Source: Plasmopara viticola
Taxonomy: Eukaryota > Oomycota > Peronosporomycetes > Peronosporales > Peronosporaceae
Reading direction: 5' to 3'
Length of the DNA stretch: 64,000 nucleotides
Assembly: GCA_001695595.3 (NCBI GenBank)
Contig: MBPM02000015.1
Span: 1 to 64,000 of the forward strand
The notes below the pieces were generated by a model. That model was not told the DNA's origin. It ran no database searches and saw only the letters and a list, made by a program, of their open reading frames with translations. Position 1 is the first letter of the stretch. Each line of letters begins with the position of its first letter. Shown piece after piece: positions 46,760 through 58,461 of the stretch. The position numbers and the translations under genes are program-made.

Positions 46760-49700
46760 GGAATCCCATTTTGAAATTGCTCCAATAAGAGCCTTGTAAA
46801 ATACGCTGCCTCTCTGCCTGCGAGAGAATATGATTGGCTGAAAACCAATGTAAAGTATTTACACGCAAGCTGGTAAAATAAATAATTTTTAGGACTAATT
46901 CATATGCTGATCACATATATGATAGCTTAGGCTTTTTATCTTTGTCAAAATTTGTGACCTACAAAAAAATCTATTGAAGGCTATTGGCAAACTTTATTGC
47001 GAATGCAAACTTTAATGTCGTGGACATTTCAATTGACAGCGTATTCAATCCAGCTATTTCTCCTGTGTACTCAGTTCATTTCTCAACACAAACGAGATCG
47101 ATGTTTACGGGGAATTGTCAAGTCCACCCTCCAAAATACGAAATCCATCCACCCGGCTAAAAAGAGAATCAAATGTTTCAAACTGTATGCCTGCAGCATA
47201 TGGTGGCCAGTAGATCCTTATCGAAAGACAGTCGGAAAAACATATACAGGCTGATAGGTCTGATACGCACATTAGGTGTGCCCACCACCTCTATTTAACA
47301 TAGATTACCCCCTGAGTTAGCCAGCTAATAAATGGTACGCCTTTCCGTCGAATTAGTCCCAAATCGCTACACCTAGCTTTGATCTGCTACATTCCAATCT
47401 ACCAAGCTTTTAACGCCTCACTCTCTATACTGCGAACTGCTTCTTCATGACATTATTTTTTCAATCTATCCCATTTCTTGCGTCAAATGACTCTCATAAC
47501 TACAAATGTCCCACTTACTGTAAGTGGGACATTTGTTAGGACATAGTGTGTAAGTGACTTACACACCTTGTCCTAACCCCATGCCAGACATAGATGGTCC
47601 CTCGATTGACTAATAAGTTGCAATACAAATTACCTCATTCGTGAATATCTCAAATACAATAACAATGTCTGTGGAGACGAGTTAACGATTTAACCGCATA
47701 GTTTGAGCTCTTTTTCAGCCATTCAGGGGGGTAAATTTAGTGATTTGGGGGGTGAATTTTACAATTTCGCAGATAAAAACGATAATGAATGAAGTAAAAT
47801 TATTCTGAAATTCTGATTTGTTTGCATAGATAAAAGTGCTGAGGCGAATTATTTATTAGCGCAATTCATCATAACTTCATTGCCTAGGTCAATAATTCCG
47901 GTTGCTGAAACCTAGAGAATTTTATAAATCTTGTATTATACGAAATTAACCACCGCACAGCAAAATCAACAGCTAAATCTATTTTCGTCAGTGCCTAAGA
48001 TAGATTGTGTCAAAGTTCAATGAAGAATTTGCGACGCTCGGATTGCGTGTCTGAGTAGCCGTTCGCCGCCCCACAAAGGCGTGATCAGGTAAAAATCAAC
48101 TTAAATGAACCGTTGTGCTGGTTGTGCTTGGAGAAGGTGCCAACAAATGAAATGTTTCATCTCACTTCTAAAGTCCTCTGTTTCCAATGTGCTGCTTGCA
48201 CTCGTTGGTCCCGGCTAAATTTCATGCCAATCAGCGCGTAGCTACGTGCTCAGATTGATCAATTGAACTGCGCAATGATTTACCACACGCGTGTGCCTAC
48301 ATACTTGTCAAATTTTACTGAGGGGTGAAGAAAGATGATCGTGATTGGCTGCTCCAAATTGGGAGGGCTTGTCGTATCAATAGCATTTCCATAGACGACG
48401 CAAGCTTTCGTCTCAATGATTTGGCATAGCAATCACAGAAATAACCAACTTTGGGACGATTCTAAGCGAAGAGCAAACGTCAATAGCTTCTCCGTGAGCA
48501 TGTATTTCAGCACTTCGTGACCAAACCGTTCTAGGGAAAATCTACAACGTCTTAAGTAACTATCGAAAGACCTCAAACGGTAATCGTTCAGCCGTATATA
48601 TTAGAGTCAAAGGCTTAAGCACACTCGACTCTAAGCAAATGGTCCAAACCCACGCACATGTAGCTACTTAAAGCTCAAAGATTCAGAGTCGCTAATCGAT
48701 GATATGGACCTTGTTATCAAGTACGAGGCGACTCACTTTGCTGAAAAGCAAGAGACTGACACGCTCGGCGGGACAAGCTAAAGCCGCTAAATGATTATGT
48801 GCTTGGCATCAGCAATTCTTTCCAGGGAAAGCATTTCAGTAAAGTTTCAGGACAAGGTCTAAGACAAATCAAGCTGGAGTGTGTTCTTGTCATTGATGCT
48901 AGAAATCAATGATGGGGGTCCTGTCGTAGTCAAGAGCGTAAGAAGAGAATCAAACTTTTAAAACAAGTCATGATGCGCTCAATGCAAACCGTCTGGTCTA
49001 CAAGTCATGCCCACTGCTGTCCGTCAAGAGAGCTTGGTAACGAAACCTTATATGCTACCATATTTTGAATCTTTTGCAACTTACGTATTTGAACGTTTTT
49101 TTAAAGAGTGTTGAGTCGAGGCAAACAAATTCCATCACGATGCGTATAGCAAAACTATCGAGGCTAAGTAAGCATACTCGGCCTCGGTAATTTGCTTTCT
49201 TTGACTTTATAAGGTAAAGCAAGGTAGAAGCCCATCGGCAAAAAGACCCGTTTTTGTCGAGTTATTGCGTGGAAATCGAATGTTAAGTCTATGGACAAAG
49301 CTCAATGTAAAAGGAGAGCCTAACTGGTGCCCGAAGATACTATCGAATTGGTAAAGTTTCGATTGTAAAGGCATGTCAAAGGCAATTGTAGCGTCGTGGA
49401 GAAGATGTTTATCGTGTGGTAAGCTGGTATACAAACAAGCGAAAGAATTTGCCAAAGATTTTTGGTAAAAAGTCCACATCGATTGACAAATGAAGTGGTC
49501 AAACAAGCGCTATTATATGGTAACGGTAAAATCAGCTCAACCATGTCAGAAGCAAAAGCCAGACGGTATCTTAGGAGTTGTTAAATATTCTGCGCTCGAA
49601 CTACTTCCAAGACATTGTGTTTCGTTTAAAACTACCCGAAGCGTTTCCTGAAAAGTCCGTTAATGGGTATCGAATCGATTTGAATCCTTTATATCGCGGC

Positions 49701-50139
49701 AAATTACTCGCTGAGTTGTGATCATATTTAAAATAGTTCAAAAACAATTCATATGCTGCAGAAAGCTTTTTGTTTTTGAAAAACGGTCGGGTCACATGTT
49801 TCCCGATACTTTGAATATTGAATTCGCCCTAAATTTCTAATGGCTGGTGCCTCATGTACACGTGATTTGGACATCATTTTAGTTTATAAGCATTTGCAAT
49901 ATTTTCTTGGATAGTTATAGCTACTATAAGTGCTTCAATGCATAGATGTATTAGATATTCATGTTGAAAATTATGCTGGTCAAAGATGAATCGTGCAAAT
50001 AAATCCTGCATAACATTTTTTTGGTATTAAGCTTAGAGTTGGTACTTCCTTTTTTCAAAATAAATACTCCTCCAAAACAAAAAATGATGAAAAAGACAAA
50101 AAAACATACCTAGCAATAAATATTTTTGCAACAATGGCA
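46760..50139. other. Gene-free stretch
   Basis: Besides the palindrome pair at 47502-47576 I see no gene. Open frames are under 100 codons. Fragments near 48.8-49.5 kb look like decayed coding sequence but I cannot name a family. Confidence 0.5.
47502..47576. repeat. Two adjacent perfect or near-perfect palindromes
   Basis: The first (47502-47536) is a 35-nt perfect inverted repeat: ACAAATGTCCCACTTAC, a one-base loop, then its complement. The second (47536-47576) pairs TTAGGACA with TGTCCTAA on the outside and TGTGTAAGT with ACTTACACA inside, around a single G. Both contain GTAAGT or ACTTAC cores. Together they could fold into two cruciforms or an RNA with two hairpins. The origin is unknown; a miniature foldback transposon is possible. 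Confidence 0.85.
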
Positions 50140-51415
50140 AAAATATACTTGTAGAAAATAAAAACTAGACAATTTATACCTTTAAATAGTAATATTACCG
50201 CATACAATCTGCAGGCAGCAGTTGGTTATATGTTAGGATTTCACGCGTTTGCTCCGTATGCATTACGCGGCATGCCACTCGATGGGACTTTTTTCAAGAA
50301 CAAAATTGGAGGTGTGCTGTTGGTGGCGTGTTTCAATTATGGCTGCAAAGAGCTTCAGATTGTTGCAGTCGCACGCGTTAGCAGAAAGGTTCATTAAGTT
50401 CCTAATCCAGCATTTGCCTATTTCGTAATATTCGATCGCGACAAGGGATTAGTGCCAGCAATGAAAGAAAATGGCAAAAAGAGAACACATTTCTTTTGCT
50501 GACGTCGCCTTATGGAAAATTTTAATCTCAAGTCTAGAAACAAGACGTTAAAGGAGCATGCATGGGGCAGTACGATTGCTTGGTCAGTGCAATCGTACTG
50601 CCCTGATGCATGCTCCTTTAACGTCAGCCAGCCATTTAACTGCCTCGCGATTTAGCTTCATCAGGTCTTCTTCTTTTGCACTGACCAAGCAATTGTATGG
50701 AGCCAAAGAAGAAGACCTGATGAAGCTAAATCGCGAGGCAGTTAAATGGCTGGCTGATGTTGGCTATAGGAAGTGGTCAGTCCATGCTCACGCTATGGAA
50801 TGCTCGTCGAATCTATGAACGAAAAAATGCCGGTCTTGGATTGTATGATGGCAATTGATACGCTATGTCGGTACGAAGTGGCTTGAATTTGCTGGACAGA
50901 TTTAACAATGGGGTGTGGTTGCGTCTTATGCTGCCAGTTGCTTCACTTCAATGTTAAAAATGGACGAGGAAACAATTTAAGTATGTCCAAGTTCAACTAC
51001 ATCGTTTGTTGTGTCGGTTCGAATATAAACAAACAAGCCGATGGAGTATGCTGTTGAAGTAAACCGTAACAGTGGTACCAGCACATGTGATTGTGTGAAG
51101 GATATGAATGCCTCATGTCGACACATTATAGCAGCAATCAAGGTTTCAATTAGCTGTCACGTGCAGGATTGTTATTCAAGGATATGTGGTCTATCTTCTT
51201 GCCTACGATGAAGCACTTGAAGTGAAGCCATTTGTGACAAAAGTGAACTTAGCAAAGAGTGAGCATCTTTCACCGAATCCGTCCCAAAGAAAAAGTCGAC
51301 CCAAAATGAAGCGAATCTAATCACAGCATGCTACATTAGAAGTTGACGCGCCAAAATGTGGTTATCGATGTTGCAGCTGTGGTCAAGTGGTGCACAACAA
51401 GCGTCGTTGCACCAG
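50140..51415 (+). pseudogene. MULE (Mutator-like) transposase relic
   Basis: The pieces follow MULE order. LDGTFFKNKIGGVLLVACFN (about 50278-50337) holds the first catalytic Asp. FAYFVIFDRDKGLVPAMKE (about 50412-50468) holds the second. THFFC...LMENFN follows. Near the end is a SWIM zinc finger CDCVKDMNASCRH (about 51086-51124) and a CCHC knuckle CCSCGQVVHNKRRC (about 51370-51411). Several stops and a 210-bp inverted rearrangement (50544-50755) interrupt the middle. Terminal inverted repeats and a target-site duplication are not evident. SWIM plus a CCHC knuckle is typical of MuDR-type transposases. Confidence 0.8.
50544..50755. repeat. Compound foldback inside the MULE relic
   Basis: There are four nested inverted pairs. 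50544-50562 pairs with 50607-50625, and 50566-50578 with 50590-50602. 50579-50591 pairs with 50677-50689, and a perfect 50-bp arm 50626-50675 pairs with 50706-50755. The right arm continues the transposase frame (DLMKLNREAVKWLADVGY), so the left copies are back-copied pieces of it. This pattern suggests template switching during repair or replication, or an assembly artefact. Confidence 0.9.
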
Positions 51416-51849
51416 TAATGCACAGCATAGAAGTCTCACGAGACGAACATGCATTTGCTCTTTTATTGCAAGCAATATTACCACGTTATTATCGACCGAC
51501 TGACGATCTCGCCCTGCTTCGCATCGATCTCTTTGCTTTGCATTGTCTCACTTGCTTCGCCTTGCGTCACTTTGCCGCGCTCATCTGCCTCGTTGGACCC
51601 TACTCGCTCGATCGCTCACTGGATACTCGCTTAGTCGCTTTTCTGACCGCTGAGTTGGACCGCCCGCTAAACGTGCTAACTGCCGCTTTGTCAGGCCTCA
51701 TAAGTTTTTGGACTTCCTAAAGATATATCCTTTCTGGGTCAACAAACTACAATTTTTTCTACTATCTTTTTCGCGTACACTTAACGCGCGCAAATCGCAG
51801 TGCGCAATTTTGTTTTGCGCATGATCGCCGACGGCTGCGGCGCACCATT

Positions 51850-53890
51850 CGACAGGCATTTCGCACAAGAAGACGCCGTTTAAATGCCCTCAACAACTCG
51901 AGTATACCCTCGAGATCGTATCAACGGATGGGAACGGCGACGTGACGGTCCGATGCCTGTTCCGCCTGCACGATGGGCGCGACACGGTTGATGTGCTTGC
52001 GGGCTCAACTCGCTAGCAAAATTTGCGGACCAACATCAAGCATTATAACAAGCCGTTCTTTCCGCATCAGTATCGCACTCACCACACTAGATAGCACGCC
52101 GAGTGGTACCAGCAGCCTCGATGGACGGCAAAGTCAAGGTCGTCAAACGTTGCATCAGCGCATGGGCCTGCCTAGCGACCGGCTGGCATTCCAGTATTGT
52201 CGATTCGATCATCGGAGACCTGATTTTCTGGGATTGCGAGGTGATGGACGATACTGACAGCGACAGTAGCGACGACGACGACTTGGTTGGAGCCGCCGGG
52301 CGCCCGTATGAGCAAGCAGTAGGCCAACGCGCTGAAGCTGCTAGAAGGAGGAGCCGCACCACACGGTTACGATCAAAAACGTCATGCGATTCGATTTGTC
52401 CGTCGACCACGTCAGCATAGGCGTGTCGTTTCGGCAGGCAGCGGGTGCCATCCAGCATGCCAAAGACCGCACGAAGACGAGTAAATTGTAGGTTCGTCCG
52501 CGTCCCTGTCACCACCAACCTGCAAGTGATTGTCGACATGCTCGACAACGAAACCGTCTGATTTATGTCACTGGCTAGCGACGACACACGCACCGTGGCC
52601 AGTCGTTCATTGACCTACGCAAGCGTATCTGTTTCCGCGGCCGCCCTCTCGATCTACACCTCGTCGTACTTTCAATGTTCGATCACCACACGGCGTTGAA
52701 CATGTTCAACACGTAATTCAAATTTTTGGATGCCCTCGCTTAATAGTAAATGGCGCTACAAGCTGATCGGCATGCCGTCGGACGGCATACGATGACCGGA
52801 CGCCACGCAGTCTTGTCACTCTGATGGTTGGATGCCCCGAGAACTCGCTCCTTCGTATCTGGTGTCCGCTGCATCGGATCGGCCTTGAATTCCAATCATC
52901 GACCAACCTTGACTCACGGCGAGTGAGTCAAGTTTGCCTGATGTTCCTGCGCGCCCAGGCCATCCTGATCACCTCAAGTGTCCCAAGAAGATGAACCGAT
53001 AGACGCTTGCTTATCTTTCTAAAGCAGCATCGGCGCACGATCGTCAACTTTACGACAAAATCACCGCTCCGAGCAGACGCTCGTGGTGGGTCATTACGTT
53101 CGCGGTGTCACCGACTATCGACGCGGTGAAGGGCACGTTCGTAATTTGTCAGACAGGTAAATGCTTATTGCACAGTAGGAGGAGCACACACACACGCTGA
53201 TCACAACGCGGACTAAGATGTTCGGTATTGGGATAGAGGACGACGATGTCGACGAGGAAACCCAGTACGAATCGTTTGGGTCCTTGCTCCCCGGCCGATG
53301 TGATCGTCGCGCATATCAAGGATCAAAGCTCGTTCGTCACTGCCTGCTGCAACAACCTGGACGATCAGGACAAGACAGACGTCGTACACGAAATCGCTAT
53401 GGTTGCGATCTCGTTCATCACGGGTCTGACGAGCGTCAAGGCCGAGCCCGACAGCGCCAATGGCACTCTCGAACCGTGAGGCGCCACCTGTGCTCACCGC
53501 TGAGCTCGTCAAGCTACGACAAGGCGCGTTCGTTCAGGGCGTGATAGAGCCGTGCCGCAACAACATCGCAAAGTTCTGGATGCCCGAGCTCATCAATCAG
53601 ATCGAGGAGGACAACCGTGACCTATTATTGCTCTACCGCTCCAACCAAGTTCTGCGCGTCGCTATCGATCTGCACGACAATAACACGACATTCGGCCAGT
53701 CGTAGGACTGTTCTTCAGGCTAGGACGTATTTGCGCATTCTGCGGCGATCTAGCGACCGTGCTTATCGACACGACATCGGTCGAGAGCGACTTCTCTATC
53801 TTGAAATAGGAACTAATTATATTCCAGGCATCAATGTTGCATATATCACTGAAGGGGCGAAGCAGTGGGCCCTGCAGAAGTCGTTTTAGC
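51850..53890 (+). pseudogene. hAT-like transposase relic
   Basis: The region has higher GC content than its surroundings. It holds a chain of frames resembling a hAT family protein: EYTLEIVSTDGNGDVTVRCL (about 51898-51957) near the N-terminus, an Asp-rich stretch (about 52245-52290), VLTAELVKLRQGAFVQGVIE and NNIAKFWMPELINQIEE (about 53488-53620), and a C-terminal hAT dimerisation signature CGDLATVLIDTTSVESDFSI (53741-53800). Many stops and frame changes separate them. Inverted termini were not found. The hAT assignment rests mainly on the SVESDFS motif. Confidence 0.6.
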
Positions 53891-53898
53891 GGGTTTGA

Positions 53899-54041
53899 TG
53901 TAATGTAATGTAATGTATCACGTTATCGCGTTGCCAAGTTATGCACGTGCTAGGCTCAGTCTGGCTAGTCCACGACATAGAGTGGTGTCCGCATACGTCG
54001 GGTCTCGTTCGGCGGGCAGTGCAGCCAGCACCGAGGTCGTG
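53899..54041 (-). mobile_element. 3' end fragment of a non-LTR retrotransposon
   Basis: On the minus strand this matches the last about 140 bp of the LINE copies that end at 55365 and 56095 (shared GAACGAGAC, ACCACTCTATG, AACTTGGCAACGCGATAACG). It ends in an ATTAC/TACAT microsatellite-like tail at 53899-53920, the element's 3' end. It is a 5'-truncated insertion. Confidence 0.85.
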
Positions 54042-54259
54042 GCGGGTTTGAGTGCGATGTAATCGTTTCATTGCTAAAATTGGTCGCTGTATACAATTTA
54101 ATCAGCGCAGTGTCTACAATTTAAACTAGGCTGTATAATTTGTAGATATCGCCGACGCGCTCAAGAGCAGGACGACTCGACCCCGTGCGGACAACCAAAG
54201 GTATTTGGTAAATTGAGGAGTTAATTTTGGTGCATTTTTCGCATATTAACAGTCTACCC

Positions 54260-55365
54260 AAATGCTCGCGCGCTTCGGGCAGGTGCTTTCGGGCATCTGC
54301 AGGTCTCTAACGAGTCTCAACCTCGACGCGACGGTCTCCAGCACCAGGCCAAACTCCCTTCCACGCCCTTGACCGCGCCAACCGCATCCGGATTGGCTTC
54401 TTCAATGTGAATTCTCAAGGTTCGAAGCGCAAGAAGCACGAAACACTCCCCGAAGATCTCCGGCGCTACCGCGTCGATATCCTTGGCCTCCGAGAAATCA
54501 AGATCTACGATAGAGGTGAGCACCGCATTGATGACTTCCTTCTAACCCTGAAAAAAAAAAAAAAACGAAGCCAAGACCGAAGTCACCGAAATCCGCCGCC
54601 ACTGCAACCCGTCGGGCGCCACTCGACACGCCCGATCCCGAGAAGAAACCTGGCGCCACACTAAGAAGCTCGGAACACTCCTCGGCGATATCGAAGATCT
54701 ATCCCGACGCAAGCCCCTGGCCACCCTCGCTCTCCACCGCCTCTGGTCCGTCTGGCTCCGCCCCACGCTCATCTCACCCAAGACCCGCATTCGACTGTAC
54801 AACACCTACGTTCTACCGATTCTGCTGTACAACTGCGCCACCTGGGCTCTTACCAAGTCAGAGCTCCACGGCCTCGAGAGTTTCCATCGCCGCCAGCTTC
54901 GCTACGCTCTTGGCTATCGTTACCCCCGACACATTTCGAATGCATACGACCTCTGTGATGAGCGGACGCTGAGACTACGACTGACACAAGCTCGCTGGCG
55001 CCTGTTTGGCCATGTACTTCGCCGTAATCCCGACATTCCAGCTAACCTCCAGATGCGTGCCTACTTCTTCTCCACCGCAGCAAAATGGCGCGGACGTCCC
55101 CGCACCACGCTCCCCTCAACACTCGACCACAACCTTGTTTCCCGTGGCTCCGGCTTTCGACTCCGGATAGCACAAGACCTCGAAGTGGTACATACCCTTG
55201 CACAAGACCGAAAGAAATGGAAGACCCTCACGACCTCGGTGCTGGATGCACTGCCCGCCGAACGAGACTCGACGTATGCGGACACCACTCTATGCCGTGG
55301 ATTAGCCAGACTGAGCCTAGCACGAGCATAACTTGGCAACGCGATAACGCAATACATTACATTAC
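54260..55365 (+). mobile_element. Internally deleted non-LTR retrotransposon (LINE) with 12-bp TSD
   Basis: Perfect 12-bp direct repeats AACAGTCTACCC flank it (54248-54259 and 55366-55377), so this is one complete insertion. It keeps the element 5' end (ATGCTCGCGCGCTTCG, shared with 55822), the start of an endonuclease-like domain (IRIGFFNVNSQG, RRYRVDILGLREIK, about 54386-54500), then jumps across a 15-A run at 54551-54565 to the end of the reverse transcriptase region. The middle (most of the endonuclease and RT) is missing. The 3' end is an ACATTACATT tail. The deletion predates or accompanied insertion, so the short form was mobilised in trans or by a now-lost protein. Confidence 0.85.
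54552..55331 (+). pseudogene. LINE RT C-terminal region
   Basis: An open frame of 259 codons without a start. IRLYNTYVLPILLYNCATW, then LESFHRRQLRYALGYRYPRH, ARWRLFGHVLRRNPD, KWRGRPRTTLP and DRKKWKTL follow the familiar order of the conserved segment after the RT in many non-LTR elements. The catalytic RT motifs are not present because of the internal deletion. Frame preservation over 780 bp suggests a fairly recent insertion. Confidence 0.8.
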
Positions 55366-55819
55366 AACAGTCTACCCGCTTTATATTTATAGTAGATGTT
55401 TGGCCTGTCGCATATTTGGGGGGTGCTGGGACTCCCAGCACCCCCCAGCCTGGGACTTCTAAGCGTGGCAAGGCGACAAAGAACCACTCGGCTACTGACA
55501 AACACAAAGCTTTGCGTGACGCAGTGAGCGATACTGACAGCAAGGTTCTACGCATAACGCACTACGTGTGTAGTAATAAGGCGTAACAAGGGTCACACTT
55601 TAAAGGATGCAGTGCGCTTGAAAGGCACCAAACTAGTCACTTCAGATGACGACCAAGCGTGAACTCCATCATCGCCTTATCGAAAATTTTGCATCGCTCA
55701 CCGATTTTTAAAATATGACAATTTACAGCATCGAATTTTGAAAAAATATTAATAGTGTATTTATAGATAAGCTTTTCGGAAAAGGTTGGGGTGACGCCCT
55801 CCTTCCAAGCGCGGAGGCT

Positions 55820-56095
55820 AAATGCTCGCGCGCTTCGGGCAGGTGCTCTCGGGCATCTGCAGGTCTCTAACGAGTCTCACCCTCGACGCGACGGTCTCCA
55901 GCACCAGGGCGCCACCTGGGCACTTACCAAGTCAGAAGTACACAAAATAATGGAAGACCCTCACGGCCTCGGTGCTGGCTGCACTGCCCGCCGAACGAGA
56001 CTCGACGTATGCGGACACCACTCTATGCCGTGGACTAGCCATAGAGCCTAGCACGTGCATAACTTGGCAACGCGATAACGTAATACAATACAATC
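55820..56095 (+). mobile_element. Miniature LINE derivative (about 276 bp)
   Basis: It is built from three collinear pieces of the same family: the first 95 bp (matching 54261-54353), a piece of the RT-end region (GCCACCTGGGC...AAGTCAGA, matching about 54836-54870), and the last 145 bp (from AATGGAAGACCCTCACG, matching about 55215 onward). It ends with the TAATACAATAC tail. Both ends are intact while two internal segments are deleted, so it resembles a non-autonomous, SINE-sized derivative. I see no clear target-site duplication. Confidence 0.8.
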
Positions 56096-56825
56096 CAATT
56101 ATAGATAAGCGACTACCAGCGTCTTACCGATCTATACAGGGTCCTAAACGTGATCTACTTATTGAAAGAAGCGATCCGTGCCGTTTCTCAAATACGTCAA
56201 GCAAAGTTTAAACTCGCGAGTTTTAAAACTGAACTTTAGTCGCCAAATTGGGTGTGAATGGTGGTCTGGGCGATACTTAAGCTAAAATAAATACAAGTTC
56301 TTACAAAGCACTACGTGAAGTCAATCTGATTGCAAGAAGCCTTTTACTTGTCTCAGCGGAAAGGTGCAGTCAAGACAGAGCTGTAAATCTAATTTGTGCA
56401 GGAGTACTCAACAAATTAAGATTTATTTAAACATGAAAGCTAAAGAATAAGATACTAAGCGAAAGTATTTTAAGTTACAAAATGCAAAAATTGTGCAAGG
56501 CTTATACAACGCATGATCCCGATGCCGGTCACGAGAATGATGGTTAGCTTTCGGTTACTAGCACTCCTCACCAGAACGGACATATAGTTACACAATTGAG
56601 CATAAAGACTGCATAATTGTATGAATAATAGTCTTCTCAGAGTCGGTGTTGGAACACGTCTCAGGTGGAAAAGTATAGAAATTTTCAAGTCAAAGTGCCC
56701 ACATTTCATTAGCTCAAACAAAGTGGCAGACTTCAATTCGTGCAAATTTCGCAAGACAAATCTTTTGACGCACGAATGCTCCCCGCGAATGACTATCAGG
56801 TAAAAAGGTGTCATTCTTGGAGTGG

Positions 56826-56930
56826 ATGCTAATGATATTGTTATCGTGGGCGATGACTCAACAACAAAGTTTGTGGTGAAAGAGCATCTAAACTCAAATA
56901 CCGCTTCAACAATTTTGGTCTTGTTATAAA
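56826..56930 (+). pseudogene. Short copia RT fragment
   Basis: DANDIVIVGDDSTTKFVVKE resembles the copia RT segment after the YVDD box (VDDIVIVG...). It is isolated, with no flanking pol motifs or LTR recognised. Homology is by eye on about 30 residues. Confidence 0.4.
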
Positions 56931-57978
56931 TAGCTACAACGCGTAATACTTGACATTGGTTTTAAATTGCTCCGATGACCCAGCTCGAAGACCACGAAGA
57001 GCTTCCGAATGAACTTCAATGTGTAGCCATGCGTCGACTGACATAGGATCTGACGGACAATAATGACAAGTAGCATCGACGTGCAAGAGTGAAGTACATT
57101 CTAATAGCACCTGCTCCTATAGTCGGTGTCGCTGTAACTTTATGTGAAGATCGTGAGCCGTAACTACAAAGTCTTCTGAATAGCGATCTTGGACGTCAGT
57201 AAGCCATTCGCTGCATACCAGTTCCGATCCGTCTTTTGCTGTTGGCATTTTACCTTTGACTTAGAGTTGCCTGTACGAAACACAGTCGCAGTAACAATTG
57301 CTTGTAGCTCATGATTTTTGTGTACGCATGCTTGGTCTTTGACCTCTATCAACACAGCACCGACTGGCAAATTGAAGAACATACTGTCCTCCTCGCAGAT
57401 GGTTGATAAAGGTGTTTTGAACTTAGTAACAGATCAGGCACTCGGATAAGTGTATCAAAATCAGAGTTCTGCACCGGATTTTGCGTTAGATTCCAAGATT
57501 CAACCACGCTACGCTTGGGTGGGCCTCGCTCACCTACGCTCATTTCGCACCCTCGCATGTCCACCTATTCCACGGCCACCTGGCTGAGCTCACACATACC
57601 TAGCCGCAAGCACGCAAATAAGTATGTCTGGATGTATTTTATGAATAATTGCCACGACAGATGTGGCTTTTGGTGACTTTTTGAGGCATTGTCATGGCTT
57701 TGGTAGAAACAACTGGGATTGTTTTTGCGTACGCGGTATTCACCGATGTCCAAGCCTCCCTGTCACTGCCTTACCACATCCGCCTAACGATTGTACTCGT
57801 GTACCTGTGCCCACCTAAAGTCTATGGATATGGCAATGGGTACCCAGTGCCTAGCTTTGGTCAGGATTGCACAGAAATAGCTAGCCAATACTCTGTGAGG
57901 AATGTCGCATCGCGCGCAAGTCACCAATTATCCTTCGATTAAGTGAAAGGACTTCAGGGCTCTTGTGATCAATTTAAT
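56931..57978. other. Gene-free stretch
   Basis: No recognisable gene. The longest open frames (57694-57942 plus, 57164-57382 minus) lack known motifs. Confidence 0.45.
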
Positions 57979-58284
57979 TGTTGCATGCTAGCGGTTCTCA
58001 TCAAGCCGCTGCTGCCGTCCAGCAGATCACGGGAAGAAGATGGGCGGCGGCAACCGCCACGTTTTCGTCGGCTCGGCCTGTAGGAGGAGCTTCAACCCTT
58101 GTGACCAGCAAGGCGTGCCCAACGGCCTCGATAGACTCGACGTTTGTTGGACGCTGTATGTTGTATACATGCTTGCTGCATTTGTAAGGGTTTCAGAATT
58201 ACGTTTTGTCCGACGGCGGTAGAAACGTCGTGACCTGCAAAGGATAAGCAGAACTAGCAAGTAGTTAGTTTTCCTCATTAAACA
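57979..58284 (+). repeat. 5' LTR of gypsy element
   Basis: It aligns over its full length with 61673-61980 (shared GCTAGCGGTTCTCATCAAGC, CAGATCACGGGAAGAAGATG, GTAGGAGGAGCTTCAACCC, ATTACGTTTTGTCCGACGGC). Roughly one base in ten to twelve differs, so the insertion is not young. Confidence 0.9.
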
Positions 58285-58461
58285 ATCTGCTTTGCATTTC
58301 ACACCCCAAGTCTCGCGACAAAGCTAACTTCGCGCTACCCAATGAAGGCGTGTTGGTTTACCCTCCACATCAACAGCAGGAGGTGGTACAAAGGTTGACC
58401 ATCTCTTCTTCGCGCTGGAGTCAAGGTGTCGTGTCAAGTTACAAGTCAAGTCAATTTCAAG

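Noticed and set aside
51343..51720. 125-aa frame after the MULE relic
   Set aside because: It begins inside the MULE zinc-knuckle region in another frame, and the rest has no motif.
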